Source of the DNA: an uncultured Alphaproteobacteria bacterium
GTDB taxonomy: Bacteria; Pseudomonadota; Alphaproteobacteria; Micavibrionales; UBA1664
Assembly: GCA_943789475.1 (NCBI GenBank)
Contig: CALSUG010000002.1
Coordinates: 62,001-126,000, forward strand
Length of the DNA: 64,000 nucleotides
Direction of reading: 5' to 3'
Shown here one piece after another: positions 44,265 to 53,062 of this stretch; within the stretch, counting starts at the first letter, position 1, and every line of letters begins with the position of its first letter. The translations under genes were made by a program, and so were the position numbers. The notes under the pieces were generated by a model. The model was not told the origin of the DNA and ran no database searches. It saw nothing but the letters and a program-made list of their open reading frames with translations.

Positions 44265-45089
44265 TTAAACAGGTTTGGCTGTTATCCATTTATTTTCAAA
44301 ACGTCCTAACGCAACACGATTTGCCAATCCACGGATCGAAGGTTCGTATAAATCTGCCATTTTTTCAAATAAAGAATCGTAAAAACAATCTTTTGCGCTC
44401 AGGGCAGGAGACAAAGACTCAAACAAACCATCTATGCCCATGCTTGGTGGTTTTGCTTGTTTTCTTTCTTCCTCAATCCGCTCTTGTTCTTCTTCATCCG
44501 TTTCTTGTATTGGTTTTTCTATTATTTCTTCCCTGGGTTGATAAAGAGCAGCCTGAACATTATGAACCGCATTCAAGGCAATATTCATCATTCGCCTATC
44601 TCTTTCTGCGTCAAGAGACGCAATATTTTCACCTTGACCAGAAGCCTGTGCAATAAGTGCAGAGGCTCTTTTTGCCTCAATGTCTATTTGCTTGTTGAAA
44701 ATATGCAGAAGAGACACAATCGCAATCGTAGGTTTTGTTAAAATATTTTTTGCAGGGTCTAAAATCTGACTACTTCCCTCAACATACGGGCTTTCCTCAT
44801 TCACTATCTTTTCAACACTAAAACCAACAAATGGAATATTTTCACTTGCATCAAAATTATAAACAGCCAATCTAAAATTTCCCGCAGCACGAAATTCTTT
44901 TATACTTGGGCGTATGTCTTGTGATAATTCATCCACATATTCCGTATATGGCATGCTATTCACACCCACGGGAACAATTCTGTTTTCATCCGCCTGAGAA
45001 AAAATTTCATCTGCTTCTAACTCAGATGTTGCATGACTCCTTATACGAACCTCTTGAATTAATGAATTATCTGAAACAACCTGAAGCAT
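44265..45089 (-). CDS. Orphan cytoplasmic protein
   Basis: I do not recognise this 274-residue protein. It has no signal peptide, a mixed alpha/beta N-terminal half, a helical middle (KQIDIEAKRASALIAQAS) and a Glu/Arg/Lys-rich linker (ETDEEEQERIEEERKQAK) before a last helical segment. A strong AAGGACAAGGG ribosome site stands before the ATG. It forms a likely two-gene unit with the downstream orphan at 43795 and is separated from the ABC exporter by a 90-base AT-rich gap. Confidence 0.55.
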   Translation of the reverse strand: MLQVVSDNSLIQEVRIRSHATSELEADEIFSQADENRIVPVGVNSMPYTEYVDELSQDIRPSIKEFRAAGNFRLAVYNFDASENIPFVGFSVEKIVNEESPYVEGSSQILDPAKNILTKPTIAIVSLLHIFNKQIDIEAKRASALIAQASGQGENIASLDAERDRRMMNIALNAVHNVQAALYQPREEIIEKPIQETDEEEQERIEEERKQAKPPSMGIDGLFESLSPALSAKDCFYDSLFEKMADLYEPSIRGLANRVALGRFENKWITAKPV

Positions 45090-45179
45090 CCCTTGTCCTT
45101 TTTTATTTTTATTAATACGTCTATTTATTTAATCGTATTAATAAAATTTCACAAGGTCAAGTTTTCGTATAATATTATT

Positions 45180-45941
45180 TTAATTTTTCAATCGATAACC
45201 CGTTTTGAAAATCCACGCGATAATGCCGATACAAAGTGACAGGAAAACCAAGATCATTGTCACACTAACCCCCAATGATACATCTGAGCTTTCATAAAAG
45301 CTCCAACGGAAGCCACTAACCAAATAAACAACAGGGTTTAACAAAGAAATCTTTTGCCAAATATCAGGCAACATTGAGATTGAATAAAAGCTCCCCCCCA
45401 AAAATGTGAGTGGGGTAATCACAAGCAATGGAATGAGTTGTAATTTTTCAAATCCATCTGCCCAAATACCAATGATAAACCCAAGAAGGCTAAACGTGAT
45501 ACATGTCGTCGTTAAAAAGAACAACATCCATATTGGATGTTTAATTTCTAAATCGACAAAGAAACCGGCCGTTGCCAAAACGATCAATCCAATCATCATT
45601 GACTTTGTCGCGGCCGCACCAACATACCCCAAAACCATTTCAACAAATGATAATGGCGCCGATAACATTTCATAAATGGTCCCTGAAAAACGTGGAAAAT
45701 ATATTCCAAACGATGCGTTTGATATGCTTTGGCTTAACACCGTTAACATGATCAACCCCGGCACGATAAACGCGCCATAACTCACCCCATCAACGTCCGT
45801 AATGCGCGACCCAATGGCCGATCCAAATACGATAAAATACAATATTGTTGAAAGAATAGGCGAGGCTAAGCTCTGCCCAATTGTACGAAACGTACGTGAC
45901 ATTTCAAATTTATAAATTGCGCTAACACCTCTTAAATTCAT
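45180..45941 (-). CDS. ABC-2 type transporter permease
   Basis: The 253-residue protein has six membrane segments and the ABC-2 membrane family layout ([17 protein letters not shown] near the start, [17 protein letters not shown] near the end). It pairs with the ATPase directly upstream, whose stop overlaps this start in ATGA. Such exporters move drugs, lipids or polysaccharides; the substrate cannot be inferred here. Confidence 0.9.
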   Translation of the reverse strand: MNLRGVSAIYKFEMSRTFRTIGQSLASPILSTILYFIVFGSAIGSRITDVDGVSYGAFIVPGLIMLTVLSQSISNASFGIYFPRFSGTIYEMLSAPLSFVEMVLGYVGAAATKSMMIGLIVLATAGFFVDLEIKHPIWMLFFLTTTCITFSLLGFIIGIWADGFEKLQLIPLLVITPLTFLGGSFYSISMLPDIWQKISLLNPVVYLVSGFRWSFYESSDVSLGVSVTMILVFLSLCIGIIAWIFKTGYRLKN

Positions 45942-46864
45942 GATGATTCCCCCACCAACTCTACAAAAATATCTTCAAGTGAACTTTGTCGCGTATTAAA
46001 ATCTTTACACTTCACCCCATATTCTTTTAATTTTTCTAACAATGAAACAACCCCGTTATCTTCCTTTAACGGATCATAGGTGAAAACCAATTGCATGCCG
46101 TCAGTGACAATTGTGATGTCCAAATTTTTTAAATCATCTGGCAATGTCATTAATGGTTTGTATAAATCCAAAACCAATTCTTTTTTACCCAATTTTTCCA
46201 TCAATGTTTTTTTAGATTCTGTCAAAATGACCTTACCCTTGCGAATAACACCAATACGATCGGCCATTTCCTCGGCTTCTTCCAAATAATGTGTTGTTAA
46301 AATAACGGTAACACCCGTTTCTTGTAATTGACGCACCTGTTCCCACATTGATTTTCTCAATTCAACATCAACACCGGCGGTTGGTTCATCCAAAAACAAA
46401 ATATCTGGCTCGTGCGACAACGCCTTTGCAATCAAAACACGACGTTTCATACCGCCAGATAACATTCGAATTTGCGTATCCTTTTTATCCCAAAGCGATA
46501 GTTTTTTGAGTAAATCTTCGATATAGGCTGCATTTTTGGCCTTACCAAATAATTCACGGCTGAACGATACGGTATTCAACACCGTTTCAAATGCATCCGT
46601 CGTTAATTCTTGAGGTACCAAACCAATATGAGAACGCGCCTTGCGATATTGGGATTGATTATCATGTCCTAGAACTTCGACATGCCCAGAACTCGGTTGA
46701 ACAATGCCACATATCGTACTAATCAATGTTGTTTTCCCAGCACCATTTGGTCCAAGTAATGCAAAAATTTCACCTTTTTTGACATCAAGATTTACCCCGT
46801 CCAAGGCCTGAAATCCATTATCATATTTTTTTGAAAGGTTTTTTACCGAGATTGCAAAATCCAT
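45938..46864 (-). CDS. ABC transporter ATP-binding protein
   Basis: The 308-residue ATPase has Walker [10 protein letters not shown], the signature MLSGGMKRR, Walker [13 protein letters not shown], and the switch His in [10 protein letters not shown], plus a C-terminal extension of about 90 residues typical of DrrA/CcmA-like subunits of ABC-2 exporters. I start at the ATG at 46864; a GTG directly before it adds one residue. cmk lies 17 bases upstream. Confidence 0.93.
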   Translation of the reverse strand: MDFAISVKNLSKKYDNGFQALDGVNLDVKKGEIFALLGPNGAGKTTLISTICGIVQPSSGHVEVLGHDNQSQYRKARSHIGLVPQELTTDAFETVLNTVSFSRELFGKAKNAAYIEDLLKKLSLWDKKDTQIRMLSGGMKRRVLIAKALSHEPDILFLDEPTAGVDVELRKSMWEQVRQLQETGVTVILTTHYLEEAEEMADRIGVIRKGKVILTESKKTLMEKLGKKELVLDLYKPLMTLPDDLKNLDITIVTDGMQLVFTYDPLKEDNGVVSLLEKLKEYGVKCKDFNTRQSSLEDIFVELVGESS

Positions 46865-46881
46865 CACTTCATTCTTTCACT

Positions 46882-47523
46882 TTATAAATTTTCTACAACT
46901 AATTCGAATGCCTGATTTGCCGTGAGCATTGATGTGTCGACCACAATCGCATTTTCAGCAGGCCTCATCGGTGCTTCGGCACGGTTCGCATCACGATCAT
47001 CACGTTCTGTCATGTCTGCAAACACATCTTCGTATGATGTATTTTCACCCATAGATTGTAATTCAGCAAAACGTCGTTTTGATCGTGTTTCCGTCGATGC
47101 CGTAATAAAAAATTTATGTTGTGCATCGGGACAAATCACCGTTCCACAATCACGACCATCTAAAACTGCACCCGACAACCCTTGTGGTGGTGTATTGGCA
47201 AGCGTGCGTTGCAAATCCAATATTGCCTGACGCAACGGTGGATGGGGTGCAACACGTGATGCCATTTGGCCTGCCGTATCCGATTTCAATTTTGGATTAT
47301 CCATCATGTCCAATGTAAATTCGTCTGCCAAATTTTGTGCAATTTCAACAACCGCATCACGATCATCTTCTGGTGTAATCCCTCTGGCTTGTGCTTCTAA
47401 ACCAACCAAACGATAGAACTTTCCTGTATCCAAATAAAAATAATTAAGGTGATCTGCCAACCTACGTGCTAATGTTCCCTTGCCGCTGGCCGCGGGGCCA
47501 TCAATTGTAATAATTTGTGTCAT
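46882..47523 (-). CDS. cmk: Cytidylate kinase
   Basis: Cmk phosphorylates CMP and dCMP. The 213-residue protein begins MTQIITIDGPAASGKGT, with the P-loop at residues 9-17, and carries DGRDCGTVICPDA and the LID-region RDDRDANRAEAP motif. The frame is open nine codons further upstream but without a family match. It usually precedes rpsA; here it is downstream of rplI behind a terminator. Confidence 0.95.
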   Translation of the reverse strand: MTQIITIDGPAASGKGTLARRLADHLNYFYLDTGKFYRLVGLEAQARGITPEDDRDAVVEIAQNLADEFTLDMMDNPKLKSDTAGQMASRVAPHPPLRQAILDLQRTLANTPPQGLSGAVLDGRDCGTVICPDAQHKFFITASTETRSKRRFAELQSMGENTSYEDVFADMTERDDRDANRAEAPMRPAENAIVVDTSMLTANQAFELVVENL

Positions 47524-47550
47524 AGGGACTGTTGTAAGGGATTTAAGCAC

Positions 47551-47580
47551 AAAAAAAAAGCCCTACAAACATGCAGGGCT
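47551..47580 (-). terminator. Terminator of the rpsF-rpsR-rplI operon
   Basis: AGCCCT/AGGGCT with an internal extra pair, followed on the minus strand by nine T residues, 24 bases past the rplI stop and overlapping the cmk upstream region. Confidence 0.85.
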
Positions 47581-47604
47581 CTTCTTATAAAATCATTATG
47601 TAAC

Positions 47605-48183
47605 TTACGCTGCTTCTGTATCTTCCGCAGGTGTTTCTGTTTGCGCTTCCGCTTCAACAGGTGCTTCTTCTGCAATTTCTTCTTCGTGATCTGCACCAAC
47701 AACTTGGCCAGTTTCACGTTGAATTTCTGCTTCTGCCGCTGTTCTTGCGATATTCACAACAACATCAACTTTCACTTCTGGGTGTAATGTCACTGGAACA
47801 GTGAAAAGACCCAAAGTTTTCAAGTTAACGTTAAGGTCAACCTGACCACGTGTAACATTCACTTTTGTTGCCTCAGCAACAACTTCAGAAATGTCACGTG
47901 CCGCAACAGAACCGTAAAGTTGCGCAGATTCAGATGCCTGACGGATCAAATCAACAGTCAAGCCTTCCAATTTCTTCGCTTCTTTTTCTGCTTCTGTACG
48001 ACGTTTGTCATTTGCAGCTTCAATTGCTTTACGTTCTTTTTCAAAATAAGCAACGTTATCCGCTGTCGCGCGCAACGCTTTACCTTGTGGAAGAAGATAG
48101 TTACGAGCAAAACCAGGCTTTACATTTACTTCTTCGCCTAGGTTACCCAATTTTTCAACGCGTTCTAATAATATAACTTTCAT
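47605..48183 (-). CDS. rplI: 50S ribosomal protein L9
   Basis: L9 binds 23S rRNA and links two domains through a long helix. The 192-residue product starts MKVILLERVEKLGNLGEEVNVKPGFARNYLLP and has the normal two domains, then a 40-residue acidic tail (EEEIAEEAPVEAEAQ) that standard 150-residue L9 proteins lack; such tails are known in alphaproteobacteria. It is the last gene of the S6-S18-L9 operon. Confidence 0.97.
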   Translation of the reverse strand: MKVILLERVEKLGNLGEEVNVKPGFARNYLLPQGKALRATADNVAYFEKERKAIEAANDKRRTEAEKEAKKLEGLTVDLIRQASESAQLYGSVAARDISEVVAEATKVNVTRGQVDLNVNLKTLGLFTVPVTLHPEVKVDVVVNIARTAAEAEIQRETGQVVGADHEEEIAEEAPVEAEAQTETPAEDTEAA

Positions 48184-48201
48184 GATTATTATTCCTTCTC
48201 T

Positions 48202-48447
48202 CTATGCTTCGTTTTGAACATATGGAAGTAACGCCATGAAACGTGCGCGTTTGATTGCACGAGCAAGTTCACGCTGCTTCTTTGGTGAAACATATGTAAT
48301 ACGTGTTGGCATGATTTTTCCACGTTCTGAAATAAAACGAGACAATGTTTTTGTATCTTTCCAATCAATTTTCGGCGCATTTGGTCCTGTAAATGGACAT
48401 GTTTTCTTGCGACGGAAAAATGGAGCTGATGATCTTTCTTCTGACAT
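48202..48447 (-). CDS. rpsR: 30S ribosomal protein S18
   Basis: The 81-residue protein has the S18 core ([25 protein letters not shown]). An N-terminal extension with one Cys (KKTCPFTG) is typical. Its ATG overlaps the rpsF stop by one base, so the two are coupled, as expected for partners that bind each other on 16S rRNA. Confidence 0.97.
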   Translation of the reverse strand: MSEERSSAPFFRRKKTCPFTGPNAPKIDWKDTKTLSRFISERGKIMPTRITYVSPKKQRELARAIKRARFMALLPYVQNEA

Positions 48448-48770
48448 TACGCTACCTCCTTCTCTTCTGTTGATGCTTCAACAAATTCTTCAACACGGAT
48501 TGTCATGTAACGCAAAACATCTTCGTTAATGCGGATTTGACGTTCCATTTCCAAAACAGCAGGAGCCGGCGCATCGATTTGCATCAATACATAGTATCCT
48601 TTTTTGTTTTTTTGAATGCGGTAAGCCAAAGTTTTAAGACCCCAATTTTCAGTCTTTTCTACTTTACCTTCGCCGTCAGTGATAATTTTCGTCAATGTCG
48701 CGGATAGCTCATCAACGCTTGCAGGTGTCATATCCTGCCGTGCAATAAGCACAGTTTCATATAATGGCAT
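48447..48770 (-). CDS. rpsF: 30S ribosomal protein S6
   Basis: The 107-residue protein starts [22 protein letters not shown] and has the [13 protein letters not shown] and [13 protein letters not shown] motifs of S6. It heads the operon behind a promoter at 48862-48890 and a structured leader of about 85 bases. The Shine-Dalgarno AAAGGA lies inside that leader fold. Confidence 0.97.
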   Translation of the reverse strand: MPLYETVLIARQDMTPASVDELSATLTKIITDGEGKVEKTENWGLKTLAYRIQKNKKGYYVLMQIDAPAPAVLEMERQIRINEDVLRYMTIRVEEFVEASTEEKEVA

Positions 48771-48830
48771 ATGATGTCCTTTCGGTTATACCCAACCCCA
48801 TGCACATGCTTCGCGGGTTAGGAAGGTTAA
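48771..48830 (-). promoter_or_regulatory. Candidate S6:S18-binding leader of rpsF
   Basis: The leader can pair AACCC (48815-48819 read on minus) with GGGTT (48794-48798) around a 15-base loop, with outer CCTT/AAGG pairing next to the ribosome site and a CCG trinucleotide in both the ascending arm and next to the Shine-Dalgarno. Many bacteria have a leader in which S6:S18 recognises a bulged CCG. The match is by eye only. Confidence 0.4.
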
Positions 48831-48861
48831 AAAAATGAAAGATTTCTCTTTCGATATGAGG

Positions 48862-48890
48862 TTATAAGCCAAAAGGGTGAGGTAATGCAA
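48862..48890 (-). promoter_or_regulatory. Promoter of rpsF-rpsR-rplI
   Basis: On the minus strand, TTGCAT (48890-48885), 17 bp, TTATAA (48867-48862). The predicted start at about 48855 gives a leader of about 85 bases. Confidence 0.65.
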
Positions 48891-48945
48891 GGGTTATTAC
48901 AAAATAATTGATTTTCATAAGAAATGCAACTATGATCCCCGTTAA

Positions 48946-50468
48946 ATGAACAACGATAGAATACAAGGCTACATCAACGATATTAACCGAAGACAAATGT
49001 CATTTGGTGATATTGACGAACAACAAACACAATACGTTCTACTGGTCATCGATGCGTGGCGTAATCAGAATATCCATGTATTAGAAGTCCGTCATTATTT
49101 AGACGATATTGTTCGTGACGAACTAACACCTGAAAAAATTGAAATATTAAAAAATGGAAACCAAAATCAATATGATTTTTGGGAAACAACATTGATTAAC
49201 TACAGAAAAGATTATCGTGATGGCCTGACCGACACTGATCAACAAGATAATATTCATGGAGCATTAACAAACATTGAGCAACGATTGAAATCGCACTGGA
49301 AGCCCTTCGCCGTTACAATCCGACGCATAATTTTCAAGGTGATGGCCGAAGCTATGGCGAATACTATGAAACGCCAAGGCCATATATAAAAGAAAACGAC
49401 AGACTTATCACTATCGCTGACCGTTTTAGTTTGGATGATTTATGGGTTTTCTATTACATGATTGAACCTATCTTAGAATCTAATGCACAAATCGCAACGG
49501 CGATGGATATGGCACGTTATGCCGAAGAACGAGGTGTGCCACTTGATCCCGACGCATTGTACCTTACCAACCAAGAACATGATGTTGCCGATGATGCTCA
49601 TATTTTGAAAGAAGATACAAATGCGCTACCAATAGCATTGAAAGATGCTTTTTATGATGTCGCGATTGGGCGCATCAACAAAGAACAATTTTTGAACAGG
49701 TTAAGCGTTTTGGCCGATCATAGTTTGCAGGGTGATATTTCTGATCCAAAAGATTTATTACCAACATATGATGAATTAGTAATGATGATTGAAGACCAAT
49801 CTTCGCAAGGCGAGGGCTGTCAATCCCGTGAATTAACAACCTATGAACAGGCCATGACAAGCCGTGTTTATGATTTTATTCGCGTTTTAACAGGTAGCCA
49901 TGACGATGAAATTGAATTGGGGTTGTCTTTAATACAAATGATCAATCGTTACGAACCTCAATTGAAAGAAATGGAAAGAGAACGCCAAATTGAAAAAGCC
50001 CGCATTGACAATGCCCGAATAGATGAAGAAATGAAACAATGGCATGAAAAACGTAAATACGGCGGTGATACACAACGTTCCATTTTTATGGGTGATAACG
50101 ATAAATTTGATGACATTAGCCATTTATCGGATGTTTTCGACAAATTGCGTGGATATACAAAACGAGGTCTTGAAACATTGAAAGACGAAGATGGTGAAAC
50201 ATACGAAGCCCCCACAGATTTAACAATTGATGGATCATCGCAATTAGTTGTCCGAAATAGTAATGTTGAAACATGCCTTGATGAAATGCACTATTTGGGA
50301 CAAACAGGTGGTGATTACGATGAATCACACCAACATCACTACTATCGTTCAAAGACAAAGAGATCAATGTATCCACGCAAAGAATTGCCAACAAAATTAA
50401 AACCATTTACCGCGAATAGTAATGATCCAAGAAAAGGATTTAATGCGTTAGAGTTTAACCCACTTTAA
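48946..50468 (+). pseudogene. Unknown gene split by a frameshift (about 507 residues if repaired)
   Basis: Two long frames follow each other. The first (48946-49389, frame 1) is good until about residue 110 (GALTNIEQ), then turns into an odd basic tail. The second (to 50468, frame 0) opens just after a stop at 49275-49277 and reads IEIALEALRRYNPTHNFQGDG without a usable start codon; the first candidate is a TTG at 49431. One extra base in the CAACG at about 49279-49283 joins them into a single 507-residue frame. The protein is acidic and helical with a charged coiled-coil near the middle of its second half; I do not know its function. It may be a real frameshift, a sequencing indel or programmed slippage. 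Confidence 0.65.
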
Positions 50469-50469
50469 A

Positions 50470-52500
50470 CTATTTTTCACTCGCGTCACGCGGGAGGCGG
50501 ATAAGGGCGGTTGTGCCTTCGCCTTCGGCAGACTCAAGAATAATCGTACCACCGTGAAGTTCCGCAAGTTCTTTTGTAATCGTTAGGCCAAGGCCTGAAC
50601 CTTCGTGATTGCGTGTATGTGCGGATGAAACTTGTTCAAATGGCTTTAAAACAGCGGACAATTTATTGGCCGGAATCCCGACACCATTATCGATCACCTT
50701 AACCGTAACATGGTTATCAAATTCTTCGATTGCCACAGAAATTGTTCCACCTGGCTCAGTGAATTTGACCGCATTGGATAAGATATTCAACAAAATTTGC
50801 ATGACCGCGCGACGGTCGGCAATGATGTTTGGTGTGTCATTTTTTATTTGGGAATCCAGCGTGATAACGCCCTCTTGTGCACGTGATTCAATCATACGTA
50901 CCGCGGTATTAACAATATTTCCAAGTTTAATTGTTTCTAAATCAAGTTCGTATTTACCCGCTTCAATTTTTGACATGTCCAAAATATCGGTAATAAGCGC
51001 AAGTAAATGTTCACCACTGTCATGAATGCTTGTTGCATAATCTAAATATTTATCATTACCCACCGCGCCCAACATTTGGCGTTTTATCATATCGGAAAAA
51101 CCAATAATGGCATTTAATGGTGTGCGTAATTCATGGCTCATATTTGCCAAAAATCTTGATTTTGATGCATAGGCTTGTTCCGCCGCATCCTTCGCCGCAC
51201 GCAATTCCATTTCATGTTCGGCTTGTTCAGTCACATCCTGCATCACACCATAAAGTGCAATAACATCACCATCTTCGTCTAAATCACATCGCCCTTCACA
51301 TCGTACGTAACAAATTGATTTGTCTTCGCGTACAACACGAAAATCCAAATCATATTCATTTTGTTCAATAATCGCGCGTTGAAACGCCTGCGTCATACGA
51401 CCAATATCACGTTTGTGTAACAATGCATTCGCATTATCCAATGTTGGTGTAAATTCATCTGCGTTCACACCAAAAATTTTATAAATTTGTTCCGACCATT
51501 CAATATTTGTCGAACCGACATTCCAACGCCAATGCCCCATATGCGCCAAGGCCTGTGCCTCTGATAATTCTTGTTCACGGCGACGTAGAGCCTTTTCACT
51601 CACTTTCACAGAAGTAATATCATGGCCAAGGCAATAAAGCTCATCACCCTTTTTATGAATGCGCCAGTGCATCCAAATATTTTGCCCCTGTTTTGCATTC
51701 ATGCGTGTTTCAAATTCAACAGGGTGATATCCGACATCATTTTCAACATCATGCATTTGAAATGATTGTAAATATTGACGCACGGATGCACGATCTTCGT
51801 CATAAACACGGTCTAAAAACGATGCTCCTAAATCTTGTTCCAACCGTTCCGTAAATCCAGTATTAAAACGTAAAATGTGTCCATCTTCGGATAGAACACA
51901 CATCACATCCCTATTCATGGCAGAAAAAGCCTGAACATCAGATGTGCCTAATGTTAATCGATGATCGATAATCTCTTCATCACGAGCGATATCTGATTTT
52001 ATTTCCTTTACCTGTTCAACATCACTATTACTTGGTGATAATCCATTAAGTAAAGATACCCAATCTGGTTGCGTATCTACGGTGATATCTACTTCTTTAT
52101 CAAAGGAACTACATGCGACTAAATATTTTTGATTATCTTGTCCTTTGATCCAATCAAAGAAAAATTTATGAGGTGTGTGTTTATCACCAACAAGTAATAT
52201 ATGTTCTCCTGATTTTAAAGATGATATAGTCGACCCACCGCCTTGGCTCAGACTGTTAAAGACCGCACGATCATTCATAACATCGTCCAAATTTTTAAAA
52301 AACACCGTGTCCAATAATGCACGTCCTTTCAAATCCAGCGGCGGAATTCCCAAGGAAACAGCAAAAGCATCATTCACATCCAAAATTTCACCATTCACAT
52401 CCGTAATAAAATGCATTTGATGCGCAGGTTTTTTCTTCACCGTCGCAACAGGTGTTTTTTTCTTAAAATCAATTTTTGATGCGTTTGATTTGACTGACAT
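50470..52500 (-). CDS. PAS-domain sensor histidine kinase
   Basis: The 676-residue soluble kinase has an N-terminal PAS-like segment (about 25-140), two further PAS domains (about 195-315 and 320-435), HisKA with His456 in FLANMSHELRTPLNAIIGFSDM, and HATPase with NILSNAVKFT, DNGVGI and GSGLGL. The H-box resembles the PleC/DivJ group of alphaproteobacterial cell-cycle kinases. No membrane segment is present and no response regulator is nearby, so partner and signal are unknown. It ends one base past the stop of the split gene, convergent to it. Confidence 0.9.
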   Translation of the reverse strand: MSVKSNASKIDFKKKTPVATVKKKPAHQMHFITDVNGEILDVNDAFAVSLGIPPLDLKGRALLDTVFFKNLDDVMNDRAVFNSLSQGGGSTISSLKSGEHILLVGDKHTPHKFFFDWIKGQDNQKYLVACSSFDKEVDITVDTQPDWVSLLNGLSPSNSDVEQVKEIKSDIARDEEIIDHRLTLGTSDVQAFSAMNRDVMCVLSEDGHILRFNTGFTERLEQDLGASFLDRVYDEDRASVRQYLQSFQMHDVENDVGYHPVEFETRMNAKQGQNIWMHWRIHKKGDELYCLGHDITSVKVSEKALRRREQELSEAQALAHMGHWRWNVGSTNIEWSEQIYKIFGVNADEFTPTLDNANALLHKRDIGRMTQAFQRAIIEQNEYDLDFRVVREDKSICYVRCEGRCDLDEDGDVIALYGVMQDVTEQAEHEMELRAAKDAAEQAYASKSRFLANMSHELRTPLNAIIGFSDMIKRQMLGAVGNDKYLDYATSIHDSGEHLLALITDILDMSKIEAGKYELDLETIKLGNIVNTAVRMIESRAQEGVITLDSQIKNDTPNIIADRRAVMQILLNILSNAVKFTEPGGTISVAIEEFDNHVTVKVIDNGVGIPANKLSAVLKPFEQVSSAHTRNHEGSGLGLTITKELAELHGGTIILESAEGEGTTALIRLPRDASEK

Positions 52501-52549
52501 AATCTCAATTACAGTTATATTTTCATATCAGCGTACTTGATTTGCAAAC

Positions 52550-52558
52550 TTATCCACA
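52550..52558 (+). other. Perfect DnaA box (TTATCCACA), intergenic
   Basis: An exact DnaA 9-mer on the plus strand in the 111-base gap between the PAS kinase start and the terminator of the acc operon. Fourth of four perfect copies, and the only one in this orientation. Confidence 0.45.
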
Positions 52559-52561
52559 AGC

Positions 52562-52586
52562 AAAAAATGCAGGGAAGACCCTGCAT
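52562..52586 (-). terminator. Terminator of the acc operon
   Basis: ATGCAGGG/CCCTGCAT with loop AAGA, an 8-bp stem followed on the minus strand by TTTTTT. It is 26 bases past the stop of the last small gene and closes the accB-accC unit. Confidence 0.9.
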
Positions 52587-52611
52587 AATGCTAATTTCAT
52601 ATTGAAAATAT

Positions 52612-52830
52612 TCAATCGAGGTAATTATTATCTTTTAGATCTTTTTTATTACCCAAATCATTTTTTGCTACCATAACTAAACCAGATGCAACGGTCACAA
52701 CAAACAATGTTCCCAAAATTTTCCAAAGAAGATCTTCACCTATACTCAGTCCCCAAATTTCAGCCACAAAAAGCGCCGCCCCAATGACAACACAAGCGAT
52801 AATAACTTTAAGAAAAATATTATGAAGCAT
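52612..52830 (-). CDS. Small two-TM protein at the end of the acc operon
   Basis: This 72-residue protein has two membrane segments (about 7-27 and 33-55) and a short charged cytoplasmic tail (KNDLGNKKDLKDN). I do not recognise the family. It overlaps the preceding DUF4177-like gene by 11 bases, so they are translated together, and ends at the terminator. Confidence 0.7.
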   Translation of the reverse strand: MLHNIFLKVIIACVVIGAALFVAEIWGLSIGEDLLWKILGTLFVVTVASGLVMVAKNDLGNKKDLKDNNYLD

Positions 52831-53050
52831 TCTGCTTTTCTCGCTTCATAACAGTTACAAAGGCTTCACGGCTAAACAAAAGAAGCATCCGGCGAATTTC
52901 TCTCTCCATTGTCACAACTTCCCAACCTTCTTCACCATTACGGTTTAAAAATTCAGTAAATTTCACAGGGTCAACTTTGGATCCACCAAGGAAAAGTGAC
53001 CCTAAAATACCCTCACGATAAACAGTCACCTTATATTCAAATTTTTTCAT
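52820..53050 (-). CDS. DUF4177-like small protein
   Basis: The 76-residue protein has the DUF4177 form: MKKFEYKVT at the start and FLNRNGEEGWEVVTME in the middle, a compact alpha/beta fold of unknown function. It follows accC by 12 bases in the same operon, an arrangement I cannot explain from known pathways. Confidence 0.8.
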   Translation of the reverse strand: MKKFEYKVTVYREGILGSLFLGGSKVDPVKFTEFLNRNGEEGWEVVTMEREIRRMLLLFSREAFVTVMKREKQNAS

Positions 53051-53062
53051 TAAAATGATACC

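Noticed and set aside
49290-49389. The C-terminal 35 residues of the 147-residue frame (ending KRQGHI)
   Set aside because: It is a basic sequence unlike the rest of the protein, while the other frame through the same DNA continues smoothly into the 345-residue downstream frame.
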